Source: Rhodeus uyekii
Lineage: Eukaryota > Chordata > Actinopteri > Cypriniformes > Acheilognathidae
Direction: 5' to 3'
Length of the DNA: 64,000 bases
NCBI GenBank assembly: GCA_037043235.1
Contig: JAWRVZ010000057.1
Coordinates: 310,001 to 374,000, forward strand
Of this stretch, positions 8,946-21,237 are shown in pieces. Within the stretch, counting starts at the first letter, position 1; every line of letters begins with the position of its first letter. The notes under the pieces were generated by a model. That model made no database searches. It saw only the letters and a list, made by a program, of their open reading frames with translations, and was not told the DNA's origin. The position numbers were made by a program, and so were the translations under genes.

Positions 8946-11781
8946 AGAAGACTTTGAAATTAGTGCACAATTACTATAGACTTGATAGCGATGGTCTGTG
9001 AACTGTTGTTGTCACTATGATAGTGACAGCTAGGCTTGTATGTGTGCTTACAAAATACCCTTGAACAATGAAAGAACCGCAGCCGGTCTGGATGTGCCAG
9101 ATCTCTTTCTGGCTGACTCAGCGCTTTTGTTTAGCAGTAAGCATTTTCATCGGAAACAACTACAAGAAAAATGATGACACATTTATTGCTGCTCTTATAT
9201 TCTCACTGTAGCCCTTGTCAATTTCAACCTGTAGCATGATTTTCAAATTCCTGCACAGGATACGAAAACCATTATTCCTTCACTTCACAAAGTTAACCTT
9301 TGATCAAACAGAATATTTACAAGTGGTTTTCAATGAAACTATTGCCTTCATGTTATACTCAGATAGGAAAAGCATGTTATAGAGAAGCTACATGCTTTTC
9401 AACACGGCGTCTCTCTCTTCCTCTATTACTGCACCTTCACAACCCCTTGACGTTTTGCACATTGACAGAGAGGAAGCACTTAAGCTATCAAAATAGATGG
9501 TGGAGCAGAGCTGTGGAGTAATGATGCAAACTTCGCACACGAGGACCTTTTGTTATTACCAGGGAATTTCCTCACAGCTGCTAGAGAGGGACTTTCTCAC
9601 CAGTTTAGCAAAAGAAAAACAAGATGCTCACCTCACTTTACTCTACAAGACTTTTTCTTTCCCAAACAGAGTATGTTTAGCGTTAAATAGAAATGTTATG
9701 ACCGAGATTTCCCGTGCTTTCTGTCTCAAGGGTTTCTCGGATCTCGTTCCTTGAGCTTGGAGGAGCGGAAAAATTTGACTATAACCTAACCTAAGCTTTT
9801 CTCACTTTTACACTAGACCCTGATCCATAAAATGTAATTATGTTAGCACAGGTGATTCAGATTTAATTATGTTATCTAAAAATGGAACCAAGACTTTGTG
9901 TTTAGTTATTTAAGACTTTCTTACTAAGGCCATTTAAAGCCATAGGTCATTTAAAAAGTAAAAATTCAACAGTTGAAAATGCTGAGAAACTTTTTTGACA
10001 TTTTGTGTGGGTTTAATATCTGTTTAGTCCAAGTAAAAAAATAAAAAATTCAAACTAAAATTTCCATCTGTTCCTTACAGTGCTGTAGGACAAATGTTTA
10101 AAATGTATTTTAATGTTGGTTTATGAAAATGATAGTTCCCCAGGTTATATTAAAAGTGATAAAATCTATGTAAATATGTAAAACCCAAAGAATTTCCAGA
10201 GTTATGTTCAGATATGTTTAGCTTCACTGTGTTTGGTTTAATTCCAGTCCGTTTTTTTTAATATGCTATAAAAAATGTGGAAAATCATGAGTCAACACCA
10301 TTGCGAGTATTTTCTCTTTAAAATGGCAGTGAACCAAGACAGTCACAAAAGTGGGGCTAATTTACATATCCATGAATCCACGTATACTAAACAAAGCATG
10401 GGTGAAAGTTATTTCAAGGCATGAAGAAGTGTTGTATGTAATTATGTAAACCAAAAGGTGTAATTTTGGTGCTCAAAGATGAGTTTTAAGGGATAAAATT
10501 ATTGACTACATTTTTGTTTTTTGTTGATTGTTCTGTGTTGTGTCAGTTCAATGCAGTTTGTGTTTTCTCTTGTGTTTCATTAGATTTATTATTCTGAACA
10601 AAAGACTTTGTTCACTGAACTCTATTATTGAATAGGCTGTAGAACCATATCGTTTCAAGAATATTATAAATCTTGAAATTAGGAGATGGATATTTTTTGT
10701 AGTTGTTGTTGTTTTAAATTCATTTGTAATCAATTTTAAAGCATTCAAGTCTGCTTTACCTTTAACTGGAGAGAAAGAAAGAAGAATAATAGACACAGAG
10801 GTCTCTGATAACTGAGAACCAGTGATTCAGATTCCCATATCAACTCAACAGGTTGAGGGAAGTGATATGTGTGTATATGGAAGTGAGAGAGGGATGGCTG
10901 CCAGGAGGAATCTGAGAACAATAGTTGCTGAAATGTAAGACATCCTCTTCTACAAAAAAGACCACACCTCTGGTGGGAAAGATGCTCAGGTCAGCAGTGC
11001 TCACACACATTTGCCAGTCAAACCAGTCAGGATTCAGTGTGTCCTTGGATAAAAATACTTAAGTCACAGAGGTTGTGGAACACGTCAACGGATGTCCTCA
11101 TGCAAACCAGAGATCTTGGGAGTTGCTTCCACTTTGTGAAACAGGCTCTGATAACAAAATACAAGGCAATTAACTTCCATCTGGTGTTTTGTTGTGATTT
11201 ATTACATAGCACTTCCTGATGTTCTGGAAGTAATTGTTCTTGACGCATGACCCCAAATTGATCTCATATGACTCTTTTCATTGACAATTTAGGGATTCTC
11301 ATTCATTGTAAAATGCTCTCTTGTTCTAAGTCATTATGGTGCACAAAGTGTCAAATACTTCTCTGCTTTACTATTTACCACATCACCTATATACCACATC
11401 ACCTGTGTTGAAGAGTAGTTCTGGTAGTTATGAAAAGTTATTTGTAAATTTGGAAGTGGCGCTGTCATATTAAATGGATACTTCATCCAAAAAAGTTCTG
11501 ATATAATTTACTCGCTATCATATGAGTTCCTGTCTGCAGGTGAACGCAAAAGAACATGTTATAGGCAAACAGAGTATTCAAAGTTTCAAAGTTCCAGAAA
11601 TGACTAAAAAGCATCATAAAAACATAAAGTAATCCAAACAACCAGTGTATTATACTGCAAGTCTTCCGAAGCCAGACAATAGTTTTAAACTATTGAAATG
11701 TTGTCAAAATATATAACAAAATATACTTCAAGGGGCAAGAAAATGCGTTTCCAATCTTAAAATACATTTTGGGTAAATACA
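8946..11781. other. Unassigned AT-rich DNA, no gene seen
   Basis: About 2.8 kb without a convincing coding frame or a transposon with definable ends. The sequence around 11470-11700 reads like an old MITE remnant common in cyprinid DNA, but I see no terminal repeats. Short frames here have no recognisable motifs. Confidence 0.4.
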
Positions 11782-11845
11782 ATTTAATTATATTTTTTAT
11801 AATTTCATTTTGAATAAACTTTCAATATTGTTCAATAAAATTATA

Positions 11846-11910
<65 letters not shown>

Positions 11911-11980
11911 TAACAATATAATTTTATTGAACAATATTGAAAGTTTATTCAAAATGAAATTATAAAAAATATAATTAAAT
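11782..11980. repeat. Perfect 69-bp inverted repeat (palindrome)
   Basis: Arm 11782-11850 is the exact reverse complement of arm 11912-11980, 69 of 69 bases. The spacer is a run of A, then alternating TA, then T10, so it also folds, giving a nearly continuous hairpin of about 199 bases. No protein is encoded. It could be a fold-back MITE, a young inverted duplication or an assembly artefact at a simple repeat. The following 12000-12080 is (TA)n and poly-T. Confidence 0.9.
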
Positions 11981-12023
11981 AATTTTTTATATATATATTT
12001 TAAAATATATATCTGAAAAAAAA

Positions 12024-12072
<49 letters not shown>

Positions 12073-12080
12073 TTTTTTAC
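11981..12080. repeat. AT dinucleotide and poly-T low-complexity tract
   Basis: Alternating TA/AT runs (about 12024-12056) followed by a run of nearly thirty T to about 12080. Simple sequence adjoining the palindrome. Confidence 0.85.
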
Positions 12081-12165
12081 TTAAAGGTTTAAAATGCCTT
12101 GAAACTAACAGCATTATTCAGTGTTTTGACGTAATTGCCACTGAAACAGGAAGGCAGGGCATAAC

Positions 12166-12465
12166 TGTCACGTGTGCGTGTGGCGGGATGAGGAAGGCAA
12201 GGAGACGAGGAATGAACTAAATAAACAAAATAAACACTTTAAATATATAAAACAAAAGGTCATGGAGGGGCCTTTTGTTCCATAAAGAATATGGAGGGGA
12301 GAAGCTCGACTTAACATTGACAATAACCAACCAGGACTGAAGAAAACACAGCGTAGACACAACTGAAAAAACTAACGTGTGACTGACTGACGTGTGACAC
12401 ACAGGTGAATGAAAAAACACTGGGAGAAACAGGAAGTAAACAGAGATCATGGCAGATCTGTGACA
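12166..12465 (-). repeat. Solo-LTR-like repeat with TGTCA/TGACA ends
   Basis: About 300 bp running from TGTCACG to TGTGACA, so the ends are short inverted TG...CA repeats as in LTRs. The flanking pentamers are ATAAC and GCAAC, only a partial match. Composition and ends resemble 25823-26349, with sense on the minus strand. No coding capacity. Old solo LTR is the best guess; a DNA-transposon remnant is possible. Confidence 0.45.
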
Positions 12466-13097
12466 GCAACATTTCTAATAGCTCCTCCCCTTTTTTAATA
12501 CAGCTAATAGCATTTAGTTTATATCACAGCTCGGCCAGAGCCATTGAGCCTGTTAAAGCCGTAAATTTCCTCCTTATCTCTAACCGTTTCTCCTCTAATA
12601 TTTAAAATATAGCATTTCTAGTATGTGCCAACTTGTGCATTTGATCCGTTCTGTGCTATCGTGTCTCTGGACCGGAGCAAACTATGTAACTTAGCAGTTT
12701 GTGTCACACTAGTAAAATCATTCGCCACAATGGAAAGCATATTTACACAGTCAGAATCGTTCCCTACCCATTATATAATGCACTGTGTGCATTCATCATG
12801 TAGAAACAAGTAAATGTGTGAACAAGTGATGATTTTAGCTGCAGCATCTGTTTACTATGTTGGGGATCCATATTGGTGGAAGTGAGAGATTGTAAGTTTT
12901 GAACAATTATGTCTTCTAAATCCGAATTTTGCCTTTGTTTTGGAGTACAATAGCTTATTAACAGTGAAACTAACATATTCATACTAAAAGCCAAATTTCA
13001 CGGGAAAATTGTGAAACTTTTGAAAATTTTATGTCACTTCTTTTTGTCATATTAGAAGCTTAAGAGTGTCTGTCTGTGATTTATGGCATAATGAAAG
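12466..13097. other. Unassigned AT-rich DNA, no gene seen
   Basis: No recognisable coding frame or repeat boundary. Confidence 0.4.
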
Positions 13098-13134
13098 ACT
13101 GGGTTTGAAACTACACAAGGGTAAGTAAATAATG
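13098..13134 (+). repeat. Angel-like MITE fragment
   Basis: The bases at 13101-13134 (GGGTTTGAAACTACACAAGG and what follows) match the right arm of the fold-back repeat seen at 16868-17070. The fragment abuts the truncated LINE, suggesting the LINE inserted into, or beside, an older MITE. Confidence 0.45.
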
Positions 13135-15965
13135 ACACTCATTCTCGTAATCATACTTTAGATCTAATATTGTTGCATGGGATCAATGTTGATACTGTTC
13201 AAATTCTGCAGCAGAGCGATGACATCTCAGATCATTACTTAGTTGCGTGTAGATTACCATTAACTAACTCCCTGTTATAAATATAGTAGAACTATCACTC
13301 CTAACACAAAAGATAGCTTTGTAAATAATCTTCCTGATCAGTTTCATCTACTTAACATCCCAGATAGCCTAGAGGAACTTGATGTTGCAACAGAAACTAT
13401 TAACTCTCTCTTTTCCAGCACTTTAGACACTGTTGCTCCGTTGCGCTTAAAGAAGATTAAAGAAAATAGTCCAACACCATGGTACAACGAACACACGAGA
13501 GCAGCCAGAAAAATGGAGCGGAGCTGGAAAAAAACTAAGCTTGAGGTTGTTTCGCATTTCTTGGAAAGACGGCTCTATTGCATTCAGAAAGGCCTTAAAA
13601 TCAGCTAGATCTGCTTACTTTTCTACCCTCTTAGAAGAAAACAAATACAACCCTAGGTATTTATTTGATACAGTGATTAAACTAACAAGAAATAAAGCCT
13701 CAACCCCAGATGCTTTAAAACAGCACAGCAGTAATGACTTCATGGACTTCTTTAATTGCAAAATTCATAATATTAGAGAGAAAATTATAACCATGCAACC
13801 GTCTACTACAATATCACAAAATACAGTAAATTTTGGTGTCCCTGAAGAAAAACTCCACTCCTTCATTGTTATTGGGGAGGAAGAATTATCTAAACTCGTT
13901 AAATCATCAAAATCAACAACATGTATGCTAGACCCAATACCAACTAAGCTACTGAAAGAGATGCTTCCAGAGATCATAGATCCTCTTCTTAATATTGTTA
14001 ATTCATCTTTGTCATTAGGATACATACCAAAAACCTTTAAACTAGCCGTAATTAAACCGTTTATTAAAAAAACCACAACTTGATCCTACAGAATTAGTTA
14101 ATTACAGGCCGATATCAAATCTACCTTTTTTGTCAAAAATTCTAGAAAAGGCAATATCTTCACGTTCTAGAAAGAAACAGCATCTACGAGGATTTCCAGT
14201 CAGGATTTAGACCATATCATAGTACTGAGACTGCTCTCATTAGAGTTACAAATGATTTGCTTTTATCATCCGATCGTGGTTGTATCTCTCTGTTAGTGTT
14301 ACTGGACCTTAGTGCTGCATTTGATACAATCGACCACAAAATCCTTCTAAATAGACTTGAAAACTTTGTTGGCATTAGTGGAGTTTCATTAGCCTGGTTC
14401 AAATCGTACTTATCTGACCATTATCAGTTTGTAGCAGTAAATGAGATGTCATATCGATCACGGGTTCAGTATGGAGTTCCTCAAGGTTCAGTACTAGGAC
14501 CATTGCTTTTCACCCTATACATGCTTCCTTTGGGTGCAATTATTAGGAAGCATGGCATTAGCTTTCACTGTTACGCTGATGATACTCAGCTCTATATTTC
14601 TTCTCATCCTGATGAAACGTACCAATTCACTAAATTAACAGAATGCATAACTGATTTAAAAAATTGGATGACTAATAACTTTCTACTGCTTAATTCTGAA
14701 AAAACAGAGATTCTAATTATTAAACCAAAAAGTTCTGCACGTAATAATCTAGACTACTGCCTAACACTTGATGGCTCTTCTGTCAAGTCTTCGTCGTCAG
14801 TTAAAAACCTGGGTGTGCTCTTTGATACCAATCTTTCATTTGAAAGCCATGTTTCTAGCATCTGTAAAACGGCATTCTTCCATCTTAAAAAGATATCTAA
14901 ATTGCGACATATGCTCTCAAAGACAAATGCGGAAAAGTTAGTTTGTGCGTTCATGAGTTCAAGGCTAGATTATTGTAATGCTTTACTAGGTGGTTGCCCT
15001 GCACGCTTAATACACAAATTCCAGCTGGTCCAAAATGCAGCAGCTCGAGTTCTTACTAGAACCAGGAAGTATGAGCATATTACCCCAGTTCTGTCAAACC
15101 TGCACTGGCTTCCTATTAAACACCGAATACATTTTAAAATCTTGCTAATTACTTACAAAGCATTAAATGGTTTAGCTCCACAGTACTTGAGCGATCTCCT
15201 AACACATTATAGCCCTTCACGTCTATTGCGATCCCAAAATACTGACCAGCTTATAATACCTAGAATATCAAAGTCAACTGCTGGCGGTCGATCTTTTTCC
15301 TATTTAGCTCCTAAACTCTGGAACAGTCTTCCTAATACAGTTCGGGAAGCAGTTTAAATCTAGACTAAAAACACATCTCTTCAACCTGGCATACACATAA
15401 CACATTATACATACATTTTTAATCCAAATCATGTAAAATGATTGTTAGGCTGCATAATTTAGGTCAGCCGGAACCGGGAACATTCCCATAACACCTGATG
15501 TACTCGATACATCAAAAGAAGAATGGCATCTACGCTGATATTATTCTCTGTTTATTCCGAGGTTACCGTGGTCAGCCAGATCCAGGCCGTATCCAGATCA
15601 GATGAAGGACCTGCACCTGGACACGAGCACAGCACTGCCCTGAAGTGTCTGCGGAGACCGTGACTCTACTAAACCCTCCGCTGTGTAGATCATGAACCCA
15701 TCTCCAATCAGACCAAATTAGACTTAATATTAGACTTTAATTATCAATATAATAATCAAACTATCAATCAATCAAATCGATCAATAATCATAACTTAGCA
15801 CTTAATATTCATCAATTGTATTAATTCGCCTGCTCTTTTAAGGCTGCCGTTCAGCCAAACAAACTTTGTTTATAATGTTTTCATGTGACCACTGTAAAGC
15901 TGCTTTGAAACAATCTGTATTGTAAAAAGCGCTATATAAGTAAAGGTGACTTGACTTGACTTGAC
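13135..15965 (+). mobile_element. 5'-truncated L2-type LINE, broken
   Basis: A non-LTR retrotransposon starting inside the C-terminal part of the endonuclease domain (HSRNHTLDL, then SDDISDHYLV) and running to the 3' end, a CGCTATATAAGTAAAGGTGA block followed by TGACT repeats near 15946-15965. Loss of the 5' end is usual for LINEs and reflects incomplete reverse transcription. The reading frame is broken at several points, so this copy is dead. The RT motifs and C-terminal HWLPI...KALNGLAPQYL block are typical of fish L2/CR1-clade LINEs. Confidence 0.9.
13137..15401 (+). pseudogene. LINE ORF2 remnant (endonuclease end, RT, C-term)
   Basis: Pieces of one ORF2 lie in different frames. The endonuclease tail is at 13137-13280. 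Next come 13541-14083, ending at an A-run where the frame is lost, a short continuation to about 14165, and then the RT core in frame 14257-15357 with DLSAAFDTIDH, the GVPQGSVLGPLLF block and the catalytic YADD at 14572-14583. A final frameshift near 15350 separates the last block, KSRLKTHLFNLAYT. The protein would nick target DNA and copy LINE RNA at the nick. At least three frame breaks plus the 5' truncation rule out function. Confidence 0.9.
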
Positions 15966-16039
15966 AGAAATAATTCCTGATCGTTCACTTTTTAGTAAAT
16001 AATTCCAAAACGTACACCAAGTAGATGAAAGATAAATAG

Positions 16040-16200
16040 CTTAGTGGTTAAAAATGTGGGTTGGTGACCCAAAGGTTGAAGGTTCAAACTCCAAAAGCAG
16101 TAATTCATTAGTGGCCACTATGTGCCCTTGAGCAAACTACTTAATTTTGAGTTGCTCCAGAGGGATGCTGTAAAAATGAACCGAATATACTGAAAACGTT
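16040..16200 (+). repeat. tRNA-derived SINE, 5' part
   Basis: A Pol III promoter is visible: an A-box-like TAGCTTAGTGGTTA at 16038-16051 and a B-box-like GGTTCAAACTCC at 16081-16092. The tRNA-unrelated body follows, with TGCCCTTGAGCAAACTACTT and TTGCTCCAGAGGGATGCTGT, blocks shared by V-SINE-type fish SINEs. The usual L2-like tail is not present, so the copy looks 3'-truncated or decayed. It is not a functional tRNA gene. Confidence 0.75.
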
Positions 16201-16867
16201 AGAAACCACAATAGTAATAATCAGTGTGTCAGTTTTATTTCTGTTTAATCATACTATTTTCATTGTTCCTCTTAACTGCAAATCATTGATTTCCCCTGGA
16301 CTTCCTTTCTCGAGTGATGATGTCAGCAGACCTCTCTGGCTGCCTCATTGTTTATGAGTGGTGGAAATCCTATGCTGCCCATTGACGAAGGTCAAAAAAA
16401 GGACAGGGTTTGTTTATTTTCCTTCCAGCCATCCTCTCCACATCATCTCAAGAAGCATGGAAGGCACTCACATAAAACACAGCAGTGCCCTCTGGGATAG
16501 TCGAGAGTGATGCCTTGTTTCTCTGAAGCTATATATGAGAAAAGACAATTCAAACATTTGGTAAATTAATAGTTGGATGTAGTAATTTTCAATAAATCCA
16601 TTTCTGCACAAAACTATCTGTAAATTATCAATACTCTGGACAAACCAGAATTGTCCAGAAAATGGCGTTGCTTATCATTTCCATTTACTGTTTGTGTACA
16701 TGCAACAAATCGTGGTCTGTGCTTAGTGTCACATTCATTGCTATTGTCAGAATTATGATGAATGGAAGGTTTAGCAGTAGCTCACTGCCCACTGCAGCCT
16801 TAATCAAAAGCATATGAAAGCAGAAAGAGTTTTATGAGTGTCTTTGTTCAAAGGGATAGAAATCAGC
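16201..16867. other. Unassigned AT-rich DNA, no gene seen
   Basis: Nothing recognisable as a gene or bounded repeat. Confidence 0.4.
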
Positions 16868-17070
16868 AAACTGTTTCAGGTTCCCACTGACATCCATAGT
16901 ATGGAAAAAGTACTATGGAAGTCAATGGGAACTTGAAACTGTCTGATTACCAACATTCTTTTAAATTATCTTTATTTGTGTTCTGCAGAAGTAAGAAATA
17001 TTACAGGGTTAGAACAACGTGAGGAAGAGTTTTCACAGAGTTTTCATTTTTGGGTGAATTATCCCTTTAA
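16868..17070 (+). mobile_element. Angel-like fold-back MITE, right half
   Basis: The sequence has a short internal palindrome (CATAGTATGG...ACTATGGAAGTCAATGGG near 16897-16930), then ACCAACATTCTTTTAAATTA, and ends with TTTTGGGTGAATTATCCCTT and TTAA at 17067-17070. These blocks match the abundant fold-back MITE of zebrafish-type genomes known as Angel (name from memory, tentative). The left arm is mostly missing. It encodes nothing and would have been moved by a transposase supplied elsewhere. Confidence 0.65.
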
Positions 17071-17900
17071 GGGTGCCTACATACTATAGAAAGCTCTGAC
17101 GTGGTTTTGAATTCTTAATATGTGTTTAGAGAGTGCAGGAAGAGAAAGACTGAAAGACTTGGCACTGTGACCTGAAAGACCTGAGAAAACTGAGCCGATT
17201 ATTTCCAAATAGTCTTTTATTCTTTTTGGTCACATAGCTTTTGCATTTTTTTTCTGCAAGCTCTCATCACATCAGTTGTATAAGTGGTGTAATGATATAC
17301 CTAGTTGTTAAGTTGTTAAGGCCTTCACAAAAAATGGGTTGGAGAGCCACATCTGGAGAATAACTCTCTACAGCACACACTGGATTTGCACTCAGGTCTA
17401 CTACGGAGTATGTGTATAAGGCACTTCTCTGTCAAAGTTATAGGAAAAAAACAAGACTCAGACATGAAGAGATCTATTTCGACAGCATCTGCTACTCAAC
17501 TCCTTGTCTGTGTTTGACATACTGCAGAAGACTTAATATAACCACTCACCATAAGGCAAAGCTGTTTTTTTGCCCCAAAAATAAATAAATAAAATCAAAT
17601 TAAATATTCACACACACATTTACCTTGTTAATTCTGCCTTTGTAAGCCCTGTGTTTTCAGTCATTCATTGCAAAGCCTGGTTTGTGTCAACATGGTATTT
17701 CTGAGTGTTTATGGTTTTCATGTGTTATCTTGATCTCCTGCTTGTTTTCTTGAAATTTCCTGTTTTCCATTTTTTTTCTGCTCTGTTGTTATTGTTTGAA
17801 TAGTCTGCCCTGTGTTTTGATCAATTGCCTGTTTTATTGATTATGATTCTGGTCCACCCTAATAAAAGGCTGCAAGGGAATCCTTAATCCAAATTCTCGG
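17071..17900. other. Unassigned, partly LTR-like DNA
   Basis: No coding frame. The part from about 17640 to 17880 is T-rich with an AATAAAAGG near its end and resembles the 3' part of the solo-LTR-like repeats, but no ends can be defined. Confidence 0.35.
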
Positions 17901-18505
17901 AAAACACTTAATCATCACAGTATAACACCAAGTAATTTAAACTTCAGGTCCACCCAAGCTGTCGAAGCAGGAAGCATACATGCTTGTGAATGATTGTGAG
18001 ACAATTGTTCTGTATTCTATATTTAGTTTTGTGTTTTGTTAGTGTCCTTGTCACTGTCTGTAACATGAGGCAAAACCTGCAACCCAATCAGGTTACACAG
18101 GCAGTCCTCCTCCAACTGGAAGAACATCCATATGTGCAGTCGAAAGGAGGTTTTGTTGCGTCTCCCAGCAGTTTCGAGAGAGTAGAGGAGATACCGGGCA
18201 ACAGTCAGTTACACGAGGAGAGCTGTACAGCAACTCAGCAGCAGGACCGGACTCTGCTTCTTTGTGCAAGAGGAACAGGAGGAGCACTGCCAGAGCCCTA
18301 CAAAATGACCTCCAACAGGATACTGGTGTGCATGTTTCTGACCAAATTGTCAGAAACAGACTTCATGAGCTCACCACATGCTCACAGCTCAACATGTAGC
18401 TTGATTACCAATTGCCAGAGTGCTACTCACTTACTTTATGAGTGGCTGTGATGAACTTCATGCAAGTTGGACAAGCTGTAACTTGAGTTTTCTTAGCTTT
18501 GTTCT
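17900..18505 (+). mobile_element. Tc1/mariner-like transposon remnant, copy 1
   Basis: The left end (AACACTTAATCATCACAGTA near 17901) and the right end (GTGATGAACTTCATGCAAG near 18449) match those of the copies at 47109 and 27270. The middle carries the N-terminal half of a transposase gene, while the catalytic half is deleted. Family: Tc1-like elements with short terminal repeats. Confidence 0.7.
18066..18451 (+). pseudogene. Tc1-like transposase N-terminal remnant
   Basis: From the ATG at 18066 the frame reads MRQNLQPNQVTQAVLLQLEE, followed by a decayed helix-turn-helix block (GGFVASPSSFERVEEIPGN). This corresponds to the DNA-binding half of a Tc1-like transposase. Reading continues through QQDRTLLLCARGTGGALPEP in a shifted frame that makes little protein sense. 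The DDE catalytic domain is gone. Confidence 0.65.
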
Positions 18506-18689
18506 GTTCTCTGTGTTCCTGGTTCTTATGTCTTCCCTAGTTGTCGAAATTGACTCTACTTTGCTCTAAAGTTTTCATATAGTTTAGAACTGCCTTCATT
18601 ACAGCTAAAAACACATGTACTATGTAAATATGTGGGCGCACTACATGTTGTCATTATCAATTGCACCACAGCATCAGTTGTATTGCTTC

Positions 18690-18860
18690 ATCTTCATTCA
18701 CAAATCCTTTCCTGTGGCCTCATGGGATAGTAAAGAGTCCATCAAATGCACACTTCAGAATCTCGCCAGTAGGTAGGTCTTCAGGGTACTTTCCGGTACT
18801 TATGAATACTATGAATTCGGACATACTACTCAGGTCACAAACTGATTTTCACATACTATG
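18690..18860 (+). repeat. Probable cyprinid MITE fragment
   Basis: The stretch beginning CTCATGGGATAGTAAAGAGT and running through GAATCTCGCCAGTAGGTAGG to CATACTACTCAGG resembles a short repeat frequent in cyprinid DNA. I have no terminal repeats to support the call, so it rests on recall. Confidence 0.3.
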
Positions 18861-19123
18861 ACAATATAACTGGCACCATCTAGTTTGAAGGCAGTAGTTA
18901 TAAAAGTTTCCTTTATGGTTTAAATAAATATACATGTATGCCTTCTTGAATGATTCAATCTAGGGTAGGGGCTCATAGAAGCAATGATTTCCTCGGAGGA
19001 AAATAAATACAAACGTTTTCCTTTAAGTTTGAATGTGTAAAGAGTGAATCCATTACTCAAAGTCGTCCCTGGCGAGAACTGCCTATTTATCCAGAGGAGA
19101 TGAAGCACATGGATAAAGCAGCA

Positions 19124-19141
19124 GAGAGAGAGAGAGAGAGA
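19124..19141 (+). repeat. (GA)n microsatellite
   Basis: A short pure GA run of about 18 bases. Confidence 0.9.
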
Positions 19142-19544
19142 GTGCTAGGGTCAAAGAGTTCATTCAGGGAATAATACACCGTGTTAACCCCTTCTGAGAT
19201 CATGTAAAGAAACAGGAGGTGGGCATTGAGATGTGCATGGGTGGAGAAGAAGTGGACGAGGTGGACGAATGGAGGTAGCAGGGTTTATATTTCTTCACCA
19301 GAAAAGGAGATTAACACTGGCGGAGTCTTGCTGAGAAAAGAAAGAGTTCCCCAATTTTGGCTGAACTTCATTCCATTGTGTGGTTTCAGGTTTCCCCAAA
19401 TCTTATTTCCACCAGGGGTAAGGACAGACAGGGCAGTCCCAGGATTTGTAGTACTGAAATGTTGCATGTATTATGTGTGCTTGCTGTTAAAAATCATATT
19501 TTATGTTTTAATATATTTTAAAATATTTTTTTTCCCTGTGTCAG

Positions 19545-19757
19545 CAAAGATGATTTTTCAACATCATTACTCCAGTCTTCAGTGTCACATAATCTTTCAG
19601 AAATAATTCTAATATGCTGATTATTTTCATAATTATCAATGTTAAAAACATTTTCTGATTAATATTTTAATGGAAAATGTGATTTATTTTCAAGATTTAT
19701 TTTAAATATATTTAACTAATCTTACTGAGCCCAAACTTTTGAACTGTAGTGTGTATA
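19545..19757 (+). repeat. Dispersed cyprinid repeat, copy A
   Basis: Begins near CATCATTACTCCAGTCTTCA and ends with the tail TTACTGAGCCCAAACTTTTG AACTGTAGTG, typical of a very abundant short repeat of zebrafish-like genomes. Two further copies lie in the same orientation at 20590-20790 and 23695-23925. It has no coding capacity. Confidence 0.6.
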
Positions 19758-20589
19758 TATGTTTGTGTAATTAATAATAGCCAGAGAGCTACATCTAATC
19801 ACAATTAAAATGTTTTATGGCCTTGCAAACTGAGATCATGAAGTGGCATTTTGTATACAACTCAGCAAATCTTTTCTGAGAACAAAGTCATATCTGCAAA
19901 TCTGACACATGGAAGTTTTGGCATTGTGTTCCTCGTGTTCATGCTTAAATGGGTGGAAATCCACACCACTCAGCAGAGACAATCCACAATGCAAAATGTG
20001 GAATGGATTTATTGTTGCCCTTATCAAATATGATCCTGTTTTTTTGTGTGTAATGCATTATGAATTCATTTTCTTCCACCACAGTTTTAGAGTTTTTGTA
20101 CTGAACAACATCTCCATAGAAAATAAATAAATTGAGCTCACATGTAAATAGATCATTTTTTATATTTATGTGAAGATTAACTTTATGGCCAACGATTTCA
20201 AATCTGTCAACTAAAGCTATTTACTATTCAGTTGTTTGTCAATTAATCCATTTTGTCAGCACTTATGAACAGTTATTTTAGCTTTCATAATAAGTAGTGT
20301 ACTGAACATCTGGAGGAGGATCTGCCTATTTATGAGATGGTGTCTTTCATGTTTTATACACATCTGCATAAAGCTTACATCAGAGTGTGAAGTAGTGTGA
20401 GTGTTTCTGCCTGCATTGGTTTACAAACAGCAAAACACTATGAAGCACCTTTTGCTAATATTTAATGAAGCAGCCAAATTTAGACTGTCACTGTATAGAA
20501 AAAGTCTGTTTGCATGTTGTACAAGAACAAATTGTTGGACTTGTTGTCTTGAAATTCAATATGTGGACAATGGCACAAAATGAGTAGAT

Positions 20590-20790
20590 AAACAGCCAGT
20601 ACTCCAGTGTTCAGAGTCACATTATCACATTATTATTAGTCGCATTTGTTTCAGAATTCTTCAATAAACAGAAAGTTAAAAAAAAATCAGCATTTATTTA
20701 CAATAGAATTATTTAGTAACATAAATGTTGTTACAGTCACTTTTGATCAATTTAATGCATTCATGCTGATTTGTTTCAAAAGCAAATTAT
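20590..20790 (+). repeat. Dispersed cyprinid repeat, copy B
   Basis: Shares the start (ACTCCAGTGTTCAGAGTCAC) and the internal TTTGATCAATTTAATGCATT with the family at 19545 and 23695; the 3' tail is missing. Confidence 0.5.
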
Positions 20791-21019
20791 TTTTTTGGGA
20801 ATGGAGGTGAATGTATACATTACAATTGTGTGCTAGATTTCCTAAGTCTAAAGAAATGCTGCATAACATGTTTCATTGAGAATAGACAAAAATTGCCTAT
20901 GCAATTAACATTAACTGATTAATAGTTTTTTTTTATTTTACTCATTTCCAATCTGTAATTGTACCAGTTCAATATTGTCCTTCATAAATAAACATTCTGT
21001 CAAAGTGGCTGAGATATTC
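20791..21019. other. Unassigned AT-rich DNA
   Basis: Nothing recognisable. Confidence 0.4.
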
Positions 21020-21237
21020 TGTCATGTTTTGCACACAACAAAGGAGAATCCAGGAAAAACAGGCTTTAATAAGGAACACAGAGAAAGACAATAGACAGGC
21101 AAAAACACAACTTTTTGAATGTCGAGGAGAACACATCTGAGAGGACTAACAGGGTGATTACAGGACACAGGTGACTAGGATGAGAACAAAAGAGCACATG
21201 GGGGAAACCAGAATGAAAACAAACTCCAAATGTGACA
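21020..21237 (-). repeat. Solo-LTR-like repeat with TGTCA/TGACA ends
   Basis: About 218 bp from TGTCATG to TGTGACA, resembling 12166-12465 and 25823-26349. No target duplication is evident. Confidence 0.4.

Noticed and set aside
11797..12114. Minus-strand frame rich in Lys, Tyr and Ile
   Set aside because: It is a translation of the palindrome and AT simple repeats.
16038..16110. Possible tRNA gene
   Set aside because: A and B boxes are present, but the acceptor stem is absent and a SINE body follows.
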